64,000 nucleotides of DNA from Salinarimonas ramus (lineage in GTDB: Bacteria > Pseudomonadota > Alphaproteobacteria > Rhizobiales > Beijerinckiaceae). The notes beneath the pieces are model-generated. The model saw nothing but the letters and a program-made list of their open reading frames with translations. It was not told the DNA's origin and did no database searches. Positions 1 through 8,329 of this stretch are shown piece after piece. The first letter of the stretch is position 1. The number at the start of each line of letters is the position of its first letter. The position numbers were made by a program, and so were the translations under genes. The stretch is from positions 62,001 through 126,000 of the forward strand of contig NZ_BMMF01000007.1 in the NCBI RefSeq assembly GCF_014645695.1. Direction: 5' to 3'.

Positions 1-23
1 AGCGGGTGCTCGTCGAGGGCTGA
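1..23 (+). CDS. Possible C-terminal end of an upstream gene
   Basis: The first bases read in one frame as RVLVEG followed by TGA at 21-23. This would be the tail of a gene that starts outside the window. Too short to identify; it could also be chance. Confidence 0.3.
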
Positions 24-70
24 GGCGCGCCGCGGCAGCGAACGAGACGCAGGAACAGGCGGAAGAAGAC

Positions 71-1120
71 ATGCAGAGAAAGCCGCTCGGGCGCACCGGC
101 CTCGAGGTCACCACGCTGTGCCTCGGCACCATGACCTGGGGCCAGCAGAACAGCGAGGCCGAGGGCCACGCCCAGCTCGACTACGCGATGGAGCGCGGCA
201 TCGACTTCATCGACACCGCCGAGCTCTACGCGATCCCGCCCAAGGCCGAGACGCAGGGCTCGACGGAGCGGATCATCGGCACCTGGATGAAGGCCAGGCG
301 CAACCGCTCGGACGTGATCCTCGCCACCAAGATCGTCGGCCGCTCGGGCAATACCTGGTTTCGCGACGACGGCTCACCCACCGAGCTCTCGCGCGCGCAG
401 ATCGTCGAGGCCGTGGACAAGAGCCTGCAGCGTCTGCAGACGGACTATATCGACCTCTACCAGATCCACTGGCCGGATCGCTCGGTCTCCCAGTTCGGCG
501 CCAATCCGGTGGTCTGGAAGCCCTCGGAGCCGGGGCCGGAGCATCCCGTCGAGGAGACGCTCGAGATTCTGGGCGAGCTCGTGACGGCAGGGAAGATCCG
601 GCACGTGGGCCTCTCCAACGAGAGCGCCTGGGGCACGATGACGTACCTCAAGCACGCGGAGGCCAAGGGCCTGCCGCGGGTGGCCTCGATCCAGAACGCG
701 TATTCGCTGATCAACCGCACCTTCGAGACCGCGCTCGCGGAGGTCGCGATGCGCGAGGACGTGGGGCTCCTCGCCTATTCGGCGCTGGGCCAGGGCTACC
801 TCACCGGCAAGTACGAGGGCGGCGCCCGGCCGGCGGGCGCGCGCCTCACGCTCTTCGACCGCATGCAGCGCTACCAGACCCCGGGCGCGCCCGCGGCGAT
901 CACGGCCTACGTGGATCTCGCTCGCAAATGGGGCCTCGACCCGGCGCAGATGGCGCTCGCCTGGGCGGCCTCGCGGCCCTTCATGACCTCGGTCATCATC
1001 GGCGCGACCTCGGTCGAGCAGCTGAAGGCCAATATCGACGCGCTCGCGGTGACGATCTCGCCGGAGCTCGAGGCGGAGATCGACGCGATCCACCTGCGTC
1101 ACACCAATCCCTGCCCGTGA
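71..1120 (+). CDS. Aldo/keto reductase, Tas-like
   Basis: A 349-residue NADP-dependent aldo/keto reductase, predicted cytosolic, that should reduce an aldehyde or ketone. The N-terminus (LGRTGLEVTTLCLGTMTWG) is typical of the Tas/YajO branch. The catalytic tetrad is visible as Asp48, Tyr53, Lys87 and His133 (in YQIHWPDR). The C-terminal cofactor region IIGATSVEQLKAN near residue 310 matches the usual pyrophosphate-binding loop. Length is normal for Tas-type proteins. The start at 71 is preceded by GGAAGAAG, a reasonable ribosome binding site. The next gene is the M19 dipeptidase on the same strand after a hairpin. The substrate cannot be read from sequence. Confidence 0.93.
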   Translation: MQRKPLGRTGLEVTTLCLGTMTWGQQNSEAEGHAQLDYAMERGIDFIDTAELYAIPPKAETQGSTERIIGTWMKARRNRSDVILATKIVGRSGNTWFRDDGSPTELSRAQIVEAVDKSLQRLQTDYIDLYQIHWPDRSVSQFGANPVVWKPSEPGPEHPVEETLEILGELVTAGKIRHVGLSNESAWGTMTYLKHAEAKGLPRVASIQNAYSLINRTFETALAEVAMREDVGLLAYSALGQGYLTGKYEGGARPAGARLTLFDRMQRYQTPGAPAAITAYVDLARKWGLDPAQMALAWAASRPFMTSVIIGATSVEQLKANIDALAVTISPELEAEIDAIHLRHTNPCP

Positions 1121-1125
1121 GGGAA

Positions 1126-1155
1126 CGCCCGGCCGGCGGCCTTGCCGGCCGGGCG
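1126..1155. terminator. GC-rich hairpin after the aldo/keto reductase
   Basis: Perfect 12-bp inverted repeat CGCCCGGCCGGC / GCCGGCCGGGCG around a 6-base loop, 6 bases after the stop codon. There is no T tract, so it may be a weak terminator or an mRNA 3'-end stabiliser. Confidence 0.5.
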
Positions 1156-1199
1156 CCCCCGTGCGAGCCTTTCCGCTCCCGCCGCGCTCGAAGCACCCC

Positions 1200-2270
1200 A
1201 TGCCGACCCGTCCCGTTCCCGTCTTCGACGGCCACAACGACGCGCTCCTGCGCCTCCTGCGAACCGCCCATCCGCGCCCGGAGGACGGCTTCCTGGCGGG
1301 CGAGCCGCTGTGCCATCTCGACCTGCCGCGCGCCCGCGCCGGCTCCTTCGCCGGCGGGCTCTTCGCCATCTACGTGCCCGACCCGCACGCCGCCGGCGCC
1401 GAGATCGACGCGATGATGGCGCGTCCGCGCTACGACGTACCGCTTCCGCCGGCGCTCGAGCCGGGCTACGCCCGCGACGTCACGCTCGCCATGCTGGCGA
1501 TCCTGCTGCGGCTGGAGCGCGCCTCGGACGGCGCGCTCGCGATCTGCCGCAGCGCCGCCGAGATCGAGGCGGCCATGGCGCGCCGCTCCATCGCGGCGGT
1601 GGCGCATCTCGAAGGCGCGGAGGCGATCGGGCCGGACCTGCGGATGCTCGACGTGCTGCACGCGGCGGGCCTGCGCTCGCTGGGTCCGGTGTGGAGCCGC
1701 CCGACCATCTTCGGCGAGGGCGTGCCCTTCCGCTTTCCGTCCGGCCCCGACATCGGGCGCGGCCTCACCCCCGCCGGCGAGGCGCTGGTGCGCGCCTGCA
1801 ACCGCCTGCGGATCATGGTCGACCTCTCGCATCTCAACGAGCGGGGCTTCTGGGACGTGGCGCGGATCTCGACGGCGCCTCTCGTCGCCACGCATTCGAA
1901 CGCGAACGCGGTGTGCCACCACGCCCGCAACCTCACGGACGCGCAGCTCGTGCGCATCGGCGAGACGCGCGGCATGGTGGGGCTGAATTTCGCGACGTCC
2001 TTCATCCGCCCCGACGGGCGGCGCGACCCGGCGACGCCGCTGTCGATGATGGTCGACCACATCGACCATCTCGTCGCCAAGGTCGGCATCGACGGCGTCG
2101 GCCTCGGCTCGGATTTCGACGGCGCGACGGTGCCCGACGCCATCGGCGACGCGGGCGGGCTCCAGGCGCTCGTCGAGGCGCTGCGCGGGCGCGGCTACGA
2201 CGGCGAGGCGCTGGAGAAGCTGTGCTACCGCAACTGGATCCGCGTGCTCCGCGAGACCTGGGGCGGCTGA
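1200..2270 (+). CDS. Membrane dipeptidase, peptidase family M19
   Basis: A 356-residue zinc dipeptidase of the renal dipeptidase (M19) family, which hydrolyses L-Xaa-D/L-Xaa dipeptides. The family metal ligands are visible: the HxD pair His12/Asp14 in FDGHNDALL, the bridging Glu138 in AHLEGAEAI, His211 in DLSHLNE and His232 in ATHSNANA. The C-terminal FDGA and NWIRVLRETW segments are also typical. No signal peptide is seen, as is usual for bacterial members. An upstream in-frame start (1161) would add a Pro/Arg-rich tail with no family match, so ATG 1200, which opens directly into the metal-site strand, is preferred. Confidence 0.93.
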   Translation: MPTRPVPVFDGHNDALLRLLRTAHPRPEDGFLAGEPLCHLDLPRARAGSFAGGLFAIYVPDPHAAGAEIDAMMARPRYDVPLPPALEPGYARDVTLAMLAILLRLERASDGALAICRSAAEIEAAMARRSIAAVAHLEGAEAIGPDLRMLDVLHAAGLRSLGPVWSRPTIFGEGVPFRFPSGPDIGRGLTPAGEALVRACNRLRIMVDLSHLNERGFWDVARISTAPLVATHSNANAVCHHARNLTDAQLVRIGETRGMVGLNFATSFIRPDGRRDPATPLSMMVDHIDHLVAKVGIDGVGLGSDFDGATVPDAIGDAGGLQALVEALRGRGYDGEALEKLCYRNWIRVLRETWGG

Positions 2271-2283
2271 GGCCGCTCCCGCA

Positions 2284-2910
2284 TCAGGCCAACGGCGGCA
2301 GGAGCGCGTCGTCCATCTCCTTCGCGCGGATCGCCGCCGGGCGGCTCATGCACCGGGCGGCATAGGCCTCGAAGGCGGGCCGGGTCTCGATCGTGCCGAA
2401 CTGCACCCCCCAGCCGACCTGCGCCCCGACGAGCACGTCAGCCGCGCTGAAGCGCTCGCCCAGGAGATAAGGCCCCGCGCCGAGGGCGCCCTCCAGCGTG
2501 TCGAGCATGCGCTCGTAGCTGCCGTAGCCCACCATGCGCGACTTCTCCTGCGGCGGCACGTAGCCGAGCGCGCGATGCGTCACGGCCGCCTCGATCGGGC
2601 CCGCCGCGAAGAACATCCAGCGGTAATAGGTCCCGCGCTCCCGCGATCCGGGCTCCGGCGCGAGGCCGGCCTGCGGGAAGGCGTCGGCGAGATAGGCGCA
2701 GATGGCGGCGCCCTCGGTGATCACGGTGTCGCCGTGCTTCAGGGCCGGGACCTTCGCCATGGGGTTGATCGCTCGGAAGGCGGCGCCCTGCATGGCCTCG
2801 CCGTAATCGACGATCTCGGTCGTGTAGGAGGCGCCGACCTCCTCCAGCATCCAGCGCGCGATGCGCCCGCGCGACATGGGGTTCGTATAGAGGACGAGCG
2901 CGTCCGACAT
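2284..2910 (-). CDS. Glutathione S-transferase family protein
   Basis: A 208-residue cytosolic GST-like protein. The N-terminal thioredoxin-fold domain (residues 1-80) contains the glutathione-binding signature around NPMAKVPALKHGD and ITEGAAICAYLAD. The all-helical C-terminal domain follows, with AADVLVGAQV. The region around residues 10-15 (TNPMSRGRIARWML) offers Ser as the likely thiol-activating residue. The gene is convergent with the dipeptidase (13 bases between stops) and divergent from the sugar dehydrogenase. Its upstream region reads TTGGAGGTGG on the coding strand, a good ribosome binding site. The physiological substrate is unknown. Confidence 0.92.
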   Translation of the reverse strand: MSDALVLYTNPMSRGRIARWMLEEVGASYTTEIVDYGEAMQGAAFRAINPMAKVPALKHGDTVITEGAAICAYLADAFPQAGLAPEPGSRERGTYYRWMFFAAGPIEAAVTHRALGYVPPQEKSRMVGYGSYERMLDTLEGALGAGPYLLGERFSAADVLVGAQVGWGVQFGTIETRPAFEAYAARCMSRPAAIRAKEMDDALLPPLA

Positions 2911-3068
2911 CTGATTCCACCTCCAAGGAGCCCTCGCGGGCGTCGCCCGAGACTACCGCGCGGCGGGCTGTCGCGCGACCGTTGCGCGCGCCCACGCGCG
3001 CGGAACCGCGACGCTCGCCCTCCTGTTGCCCCAGCGACCATTCCCCCGGGACAGAACGGAGACGCTCC

Positions 3069-4502
3069 TTGACGAACCGCATCCCCCATCTCGCCGCCGC
3101 CAGCGCCCTCGCCATCCTCGCCGCCGGCGCCGCGCACGCTCAAGGGCAGGCCGCCGCGCCGGGCGAGGGCGCCGTCAGCCCGGCGATCCCCGCCTTCCAG
3201 GACCAGGCGATCGGCAAGCGTTTCCAGGTCGAGCCCGCCGACCTGCCCGCGCCGCAGCCCGACGAGGCGGTGCGCAACGCGGCGCTGACCGTCTCGCGCG
3301 ACGGGCGCACGCCCACGGTGCCCGAGGGCTTCGAGGTGGCGCTGTTCGCCGAGATCGAGGGGCCGCGCAAGCTCTTCGTGCTGGAGAGCGGTGATCTCCT
3401 GGTCGCGCGCCAGTCGCAGGGCGACGTGATGTTCCTGCGCGATTCGGATGGCGACGGCTCCGCGGAGACGATCAGCCTCTTCGCACGTGGCTTCCAGCAG
3501 CCCTACGGCATCGATCGCATCGAGAGCGGCGAGAATGCGGGCGACGTCCTCGTCGCCGACGTGCGCGGCATCTGGCGCGTGCCCTATTCCGACGGCGAGA
3601 TCCGCGCGAGCGGGCCGGAGATCTTCTATCCCTCGCCGCTCTCCGAGGTGCCGGAGGACGAGCGGCGGCCGCAGACGCCGATGGATCATTTCGCGGTGAC
3701 GGACGAGGGCGTGTTCGGCCGGCCGATCGGCCACACGACGCGCTCGCTCCTGCGCGACGAGGACGCCGGCGTCATGTACGTGGGCGTCGGCTCGGCCGGC
3801 AACATCGCGGTCGAGGCGGAACCCCGCGCCACGATCCAGGCCTTCGATCTCGACGGCTCGAACCAGCGCACCTACGCGTCCGGCACGCGCAACCCCATCG
3901 GCATGGCGCTCCACCCCGAGACCGGCGAGCTGTGGGCGATCGTCCAGGAGCGTGACGGCCTCGGCAACGAGCTCGTGCCGGACTTCCTCACGCAGATCGA
4001 GGAGGGCGGCTTCTACGGCTGGCCCTACGCCTATGCGGGCGGGCTCGAGCAGCCGGGATTCGCCGAGCGTGCGCCCGATCTCGTCGAGGCGACGATCACG
4101 CCGGACCTCCTGTTCGAGGCACATTCCTCGGCCATGAACCTCGCCTTCTACGACGAGGAAGGCTTCCCGGAGGACTATCGCGGCGACGCCTTCGTCGCGC
4201 TCAAGGGCTCGTGGAACCGCGCCGACCCCACCGGCTACAAGGTGGTGCGCGTGCCCTTCGAGAACGGCGAGCCCGAGGGCGGCTACGAGAACTTCATGAC
4301 CGGCTTCTGGGTCGAGGGCGACGAGCGCGCCGTCGTCTGGGGCCGCCCCACGGACGTGGCGGTGATGCCCGACGGCGCCCTCGTCGTCGCGGACGAGACC
4401 TCCGGCACGCTCTGGCGCGTCACCTACGAGGACGCGCCCGAGGCGACGGGCGCGACGCCCATGCTCGACATGGATGGCGAGGGTGACGACACCGCGCAGT
4501 AA
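3069..4502 (+). CDS. Secreted PQQ-type sugar (sorbosone/glucose) dehydrogenase-like beta-propeller
   Basis: A 477-residue periplasmic protein. Residues 1-25 are a clear signal peptide ending AGAAHAQ. The mature part is a six-bladed propeller like soluble glucose dehydrogenase and L-sorbosone dehydrogenase. It opens with GFEVALFAEIEGPRKLFVLESG and carries repeats such as DSDGDGSAETI, GTRNPIGMALHP and GGFYGWPYAY. The reading frame opens upstream at 2982, but TTG 3069 is preferred. It is preceded by GGAG at about 8 bases and begins exactly at the signal peptide; the upstream extension is Arg/Pro-rich. Whether PQQ is bound, and which sugar is oxidised, cannot be read here. No pqq genes are in the window. 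Confidence 0.85.
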   Translation: MTNRIPHLAAASALAILAAGAAHAQGQAAAPGEGAVSPAIPAFQDQAIGKRFQVEPADLPAPQPDEAVRNAALTVSRDGRTPTVPEGFEVALFAEIEGPRKLFVLESGDLLVARQSQGDVMFLRDSDGDGSAETISLFARGFQQPYGIDRIESGENAGDVLVADVRGIWRVPYSDGEIRASGPEIFYPSPLSEVPEDERRPQTPMDHFAVTDEGVFGRPIGHTTRSLLRDEDAGVMYVGVGSAGNIAVEAEPRATIQAFDLDGSNQRTYASGTRNPIGMALHPETGELWAIVQERDGLGNELVPDFLTQIEEGGFYGWPYAYAGGLEQPGFAERAPDLVEATITPDLLFEAHSSAMNLAFYDEEGFPEDYRGDAFVALKGSWNRADPTGYKVVRVPFENGEPEGGYENFMTGFWVEGDERAVVWGRPTDVAVMPDGALVVADETSGTLWRVTYEDAPEATGATPMLDMDGEGDDTAQ

Positions 4503-4535
4503 CGCGCGACAGCGCACCCGATGAGCGCATTGCGG

Positions 4536-4563
4536 CGCCCCGTCCCCTCGCGGGGGCGGGGCG
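4536..4563. terminator. Bidirectional terminator-like hairpin
   Basis: GCCCCGTCCCC pairs with GGGGGCGGGGC around a TCGC tetraloop (one T-G wobble). It fills the gap between the convergent sugar dehydrogenase and haloacid dehalogenase genes. There is no T tract. Confidence 0.55.
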
Positions 4564-5223
4564 TCAGCGTATGGCGTCGAGGGTACCGACGACCATGGCG
4601 GCGGCGAGATCGGCGTATTCGTCCGGCACGCCCGCGCGGTTCACCCAGGCGGCCTCGAAGCCGAAGGCGACGGCGCCCGCCACGTCCCAGCGGTTGGAGG
4701 AGACGAAGAGCACGTCCTCGCGCCCGCAGCCGAACTCCTGCTCCACCAACGCGTAGGTGCGCGGGTCCGTCTTGAAGACGCGCACGCGGTCGACTGAGAG
4801 CACCGCATCGAACGCGCCGCCGATCCCGGCCGACGCGACCGCGTCCGCGAGCATCGCCTCGTCGCCGTTCGACAGGATCGCGGTGCGCGCGCCCCGCGCC
4901 TTCAGCCGCGCGAGCGTGCCGGGCACTTCCGGATAGGCGTCGAGCGCGCGGTAGCTCGTGAGCAGCGTGTCGCGCACCACGGGATCGACCTCCGGCGAGC
5001 GCGCCAGCGCCTGGTCGAGCGCGCGCTCGGTGAGCCGCCAGAAGGGCTCGTAGCGGCCCATGAGCGAAAGCGTCCAAGTATATTCCAGCTGCTTTGCCCG
5101 CCAGATCTCGGAGAGATGCACGGAAGCCGGGCCGATGCTCGCGGCATTGCGGGCGACGGCGGAATGGACGTCGAAGAGCGTTCCGAAGGCGTCGAAAACG
5201 ACGACCGAGCGCGCGTTCGGCAT
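4564..5223 (-). CDS. Haloacid dehalogenase, type II
   Basis: A 219-residue HAD-superfamily protein of the (S)-2-haloacid dehalogenase subfamily. The nucleophile Asp11 sits in VVVFDAFGTLFD. The type II subdomain with WRAKQLEYTWTLSLM follows. Ser/Asn of motif II are in AILSNGD, the Lys of motif III in FKTDPRTYALV, and motif IV in FVSSNRWDVAGA. These match active family members. A longer frame opens at 5442, but the extra 73 residues are Arg-rich and unlike the family. ATG 5223 is preceded by AGAGGAGG on the coding strand. It lies between the sugar dehydrogenase (convergent) and the histidine kinase (same strand, 62 bases away). Confidence 0.93.
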   Translation of the reverse strand: MPNARSVVVFDAFGTLFDVHSAVARNAASIGPASVHLSEIWRAKQLEYTWTLSLMGRYEPFWRLTERALDQALARSPEVDPVVRDTLLTSYRALDAYPEVPGTLARLKARGARTAILSNGDEAMLADAVASAGIGGAFDAVLSVDRVRVFKTDPRTYALVEQEFGCGREDVLFVSSNRWDVAGAVAFGFEAAWVNRAGVPDEYADLAAAMVVGTLDAIR

Positions 5224-5285
5224 GGTGAGCCCTCCTCTCGCGGTGGGCGATCGTGCCGCCGCGTGAGGCGTCGCGCAAATTCGTA

Positions 5286-6938
5286 TCAGGCCGGATGCAT
5301 CGTCTGCTCGATGGGGAAGCGCATGACGAAGACCGTTCCCGTCCCCTCCTCGAAGCGGACGTCCGCCTCGAGCTGAACCGACAGCGAGCGGATCAGCTTC
5401 ATGCCGAAGCCGTCGGCGCGCGTCGCGCTGTCGAAGCCGCACCCGTCGTCCTCCACGCGCAGCTCGGCGTGCCCGTCGATGTGGTCGAGGATGATGGCGA
5501 TGCGTCCCTGCCCGTCGGGAAAGGCGTGGCGCAGCGCGTTCGTGAGAACCTCGGAGAGGATGAGCGCGAAGGGCATGGCCCGGTCGAGGGTCACGGCCAC
5601 ATGGTCGAGATCGTGGGAGAACGCGACGCGCGTGCCCGCCGGCGCGCCGCCGGCGAGGGTGTCGGACAGGCGGCGGACGTAGGCGCCGAGATTGACGCTC
5701 GCGAATTCGCCGTGGCTGTAGATCAGGTCGTGGACGAGCGCCATCGCCTGCACGCGCCGGATCGTCTCCTCCGGCGAGGTATGCACCCGCTCCTGCATGC
5801 GGATGAGGCTGGACACGATCTGCATGTTGTTCTTGACGCGGTGGTGGACCTCCTTGAGGAGCTGGTTCTTCTCCGCCACCGCCTCGGAGAGCGCGCGGGT
5901 GCGCAATTCCACCTTCTCCTCGAGATCTCGATGGCTGCGCCAGGCGAGGGAGCCGAGGAAGAGCAGCGCCGCCACCGCCGGCACGAAATACACGACGTAG
6001 CCCGCGAGCCGGCTACGCCAGGCCTGCTCGAGCGAGGCGCGGTCGATGGCGAAAGCGGCGTAGACCGGGAGGTTGTCGAGCCGCGTGAAGGCGTGGATGC
6101 GCTCCTCCTCGTCGAAGGCGGAGGGCCCCTCGTAGACCGCGCGGCTGTAGCGGCTCATGCGCGCGAGGCCGTCGGCGGTCTCGGGGATGCGCGGCGGGAT
6201 GCCGGCTTCCGGCGGATAGCTGACGAGCACCTCGCCGTCGCGCAGGAGGAGCGCGATCAGCCCCTCGTCCGGATAGGCGTTGGCGTAGAACTCGGTGAAG
6301 TATTCCGGCGAGATCGAGATGCGCACGAGCCCGTCGAAGCTCTCGCGCACGGCGCCCTCGACGCGCGGGATCGTGATCGTGAAGAAGTCGTCCTGGTGGA
6401 CGAGCCCGATCTGCCGCGGGCCGACGACGAGACCCGAGCCCGTCTCGCGCATGGTGGTGAACCAGGGGCGGGCCGAGAGGTCGAGATCGGGTGCGGGCAT
6501 CTCGCGGCTGGAAGCGCGAAGCCGACCCTCCCCGTCCACGAGCCAGATCGCATGGACCTCGTCGAAATTGCGCTCGATCTGCGCGAGATAGCCTTGGAGG
6601 TCCTCGGAGGCCGCGATGTCGGGCCAGCCCATTCCGGCGATGCGCTCGCGCACCGAGAGCGCCACCAGCTCGTGGGTCTGGAAGACGCGCTTGGCGTGCT
6701 CGGCGATGGCGTCGCGGATGTAGACGATGCGGTCGCGCGCGTCGCTCTCGATGGCACGCCAGTCGCCCGCGGCGGCGAGCGCGAAGAAGACGAGCGGCGC
6801 GAGCACGGCCAGCATCAGGTAGAAGGGCAACACCGCGCTGCCGACGAGGCGCGGCACCCAGCCGGCGTTTCGCGCGCCTTGGGCCTCGGTCGTCGCGCGC
6901 ATCTCCGGCGGCGTGGTCTGCGTGAGCCTCTCGAGCAT
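5286..6938 (-). CDS. Membrane sensor histidine kinase, HisKA_2 family with Cache-like sensor
   Basis: A 550-residue kinase. Two membrane segments (about 34-56 and 311-333) flank a periplasmic region of about 255 residues. This resembles a double-Cache sensor (LSARPWF, RISISPEYF) for a small ligand. A short coiled coil leads to the HisKA_2 domain with phosphoacceptor His365 in KEVHHRVKNNMQIVSSL. A HATPase domain follows with N-box NALRHAF, G1 DDGCGF and G2 DGFGMKL. No response regulator gene is adjacent, so it is an orphan. Kinases of this family often feed the PhyR/EcfG general stress pathway or single-domain regulators, which is inference here. An alternative start is Met13 (6902). Confidence 0.92.
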   Translation of the reverse strand: MLERLTQTTPPEMRATTEAQGARNAGWVPRLVGSAVLPFYLMLAVLAPLVFFALAAAGDWRAIESDARDRIVYIRDAIAEHAKRVFQTHELVALSVRERIAGMGWPDIAASEDLQGYLAQIERNFDEVHAIWLVDGEGRLRASSREMPAPDLDLSARPWFTTMRETGSGLVVGPRQIGLVHQDDFFTITIPRVEGAVRESFDGLVRISISPEYFTEFYANAYPDEGLIALLLRDGEVLVSYPPEAGIPPRIPETADGLARMSRYSRAVYEGPSAFDEEERIHAFTRLDNLPVYAAFAIDRASLEQAWRSRLAGYVVYFVPAVAALLFLGSLAWRSHRDLEEKVELRTRALSEAVAEKNQLLKEVHHRVKNNMQIVSSLIRMQERVHTSPEETIRRVQAMALVHDLIYSHGEFASVNLGAYVRRLSDTLAGGAPAGTRVAFSHDLDHVAVTLDRAMPFALILSEVLTNALRHAFPDGQGRIAIILDHIDGHAELRVEDDGCGFDSATRADGFGMKLIRSLSVQLEADVRFEEGTGTVFVMRFPIEQTMHPA

Positions 6939-7201
6939 GTCTCAGGCGTTCATGGACTCGTGCCGTCTCCGATGCGCATGCTGGTCGTACGGTCGACAAG
7001 CTCGACAGTAAAGAGGGCCAAACACGCGTTCGATAACCCGCATCGCTTTTGTCCGGTTCCATCCTGCTGCGAGGCATCCCGCCCGCCGCGGTCGCGTCCG
7101 ACGGTCGCAGGACGATGACGAGGGGCGGGGAAACCTCCCGGCCTCGGGGAAGTTCAAGCCCCGTGACGACGGCACGCACGCCGTCGAGCGGACTAGGCCT
7201 C

Positions 7202-8320
7202 ATGACGGCACTGACGATCGACATCCTCGACCGCGACGAGCTGGAAGCGGACCGCGACGGGTGGGACGCGCTCGCGGCGGGTGCGCGAGCGGCGAACCCG
7301 TTCTTCGCCCGCCCTCTCGTCGACGCGCATCTCGCGCATCGCTTCGTCGCGCCACGCCCACGCTTCGCCTGCGTCCGCGAGGGCGAGCGCCTCGTCGCGA
7401 TGCTGCCGGTGACGAGCCGCGCGGGGCGGCTGGGCTGGTGCGATGCTCCCGGCGCCATGGGCTCGCCCTTCACGACGCTGTCGACGCCGCTCGTCGCCCG
7501 CGACGCGCCCGAGGGCTGGGCGGACGCGCTGGCTCTCGCCATCCGTCGCGCCTGCCGGGGCGGCGCCTTCCTGTTTCCGATGTTCCCGATCGCCTCCCCC
7601 ATCGGCATCGCGCTCTCGGAGGCCTTCATGCGCACGGGCGCGGAGATCGCGGCGCTGGCGCCCTTCGCCCGCCCCGCCCTCTCCGCACGCACGCATTACG
7701 ACGCCTATGCCGCGGAGGCGCTCGGGCGCTCGCGCCGCAAGGGGCTCGCGCGCCTGCAGCGGCGGCTCGCGGAGCGCGGCGCGCATGCGCACGTCGTCGC
7801 CTCGAGCGGGACGAGCCTCGTGGAGGCGGTGGACGCGTTCCTCGCGCTCGAGCAGAAGGGATGGAAAGGGCGCATGGGTACCGCGCTCGCCGCGCATCCG
7901 GTGACGCGCAGCTTCGCGCGCGACCTCTTCCTGCGGGCCCGCGGCCCGGTGACGGCGCGCGCCGATCTCCTGATGCTCGACGGCGCGCCCATCGCCGCGA
8001 GCCTGTCGCTGATCAGCGCCGGCACGGCCTTCCTGATGAAGACCGCCTACGACGAGACGCATCGGGTGCTGGGTCCGGGCGTCCTCCTGGAGGACGCCAT
8101 CGTGCGCGCGCTCCATGCGGAGCGCTTCTGCGAGCGGCTCGATTCGGCGACGCTGCCGGGATCGGTGCTGGAGACGCTCTATCCCGATCGCATCGCCATC
8201 GCCGATCTCGCGGTCAACCTGCGCCCCGGCGACCCGCTCTTCCCGGCGCGGGTCGCGACCGAGCGCTGGCAGCGCGGGGCCCGCGCGCGGGTCAAGCGGC
8301 CGCTGCGCGAGCCGGCCTGA
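7202..8320 (+). CDS. GNAT-fold acyltransferase, CelD/FemAB-like
   Basis: A 372-residue protein resembling the CelD/BcsL acetyltransferase-like family (GNAT_6). These proteins carry two GNAT-like lobes and are often linked to polysaccharide or envelope modification. Visible family features are the early FFARPLVDAHLAHRF segment, the central SRRKGLARLQRRLAERG and FLALEQKGWKGRMGTAL motifs, and the C-terminal FLMKTAYDETHRVLGPGVLLE, the usual cofactor-binding part. The frame opens at 7049, but the first 51 residues are low-complexity; ATG 7202 opens the recognisable protein. It is divergent from the histidine kinase and convergent with the RND pump. The acceptor substrate is unknown. Confidence 0.8.
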   Translation: MTALTIDILDRDELEADRDGWDALAAGARAANPFFARPLVDAHLAHRFVAPRPRFACVREGERLVAMLPVTSRAGRLGWCDAPGAMGSPFTTLSTPLVARDAPEGWADALALAIRRACRGGAFLFPMFPIASPIGIALSEAFMRTGAEIAALAPFARPALSARTHYDAYAAEALGRSRRKGLARLQRRLAERGAHAHVVASSGTSLVEAVDAFLALEQKGWKGRMGTALAAHPVTRSFARDLFLRARGPVTARADLLMLDGAPIAASLSLISAGTAFLMKTAYDETHRVLGPGVLLEDAIVRALHAERFCERLDSATLPGSVLETLYPDRIAIADLAVNLRPGDPLFPARVATERWQRGARARVKRPLREPA

Positions 8321-8329
8321 GCGGCCCGG

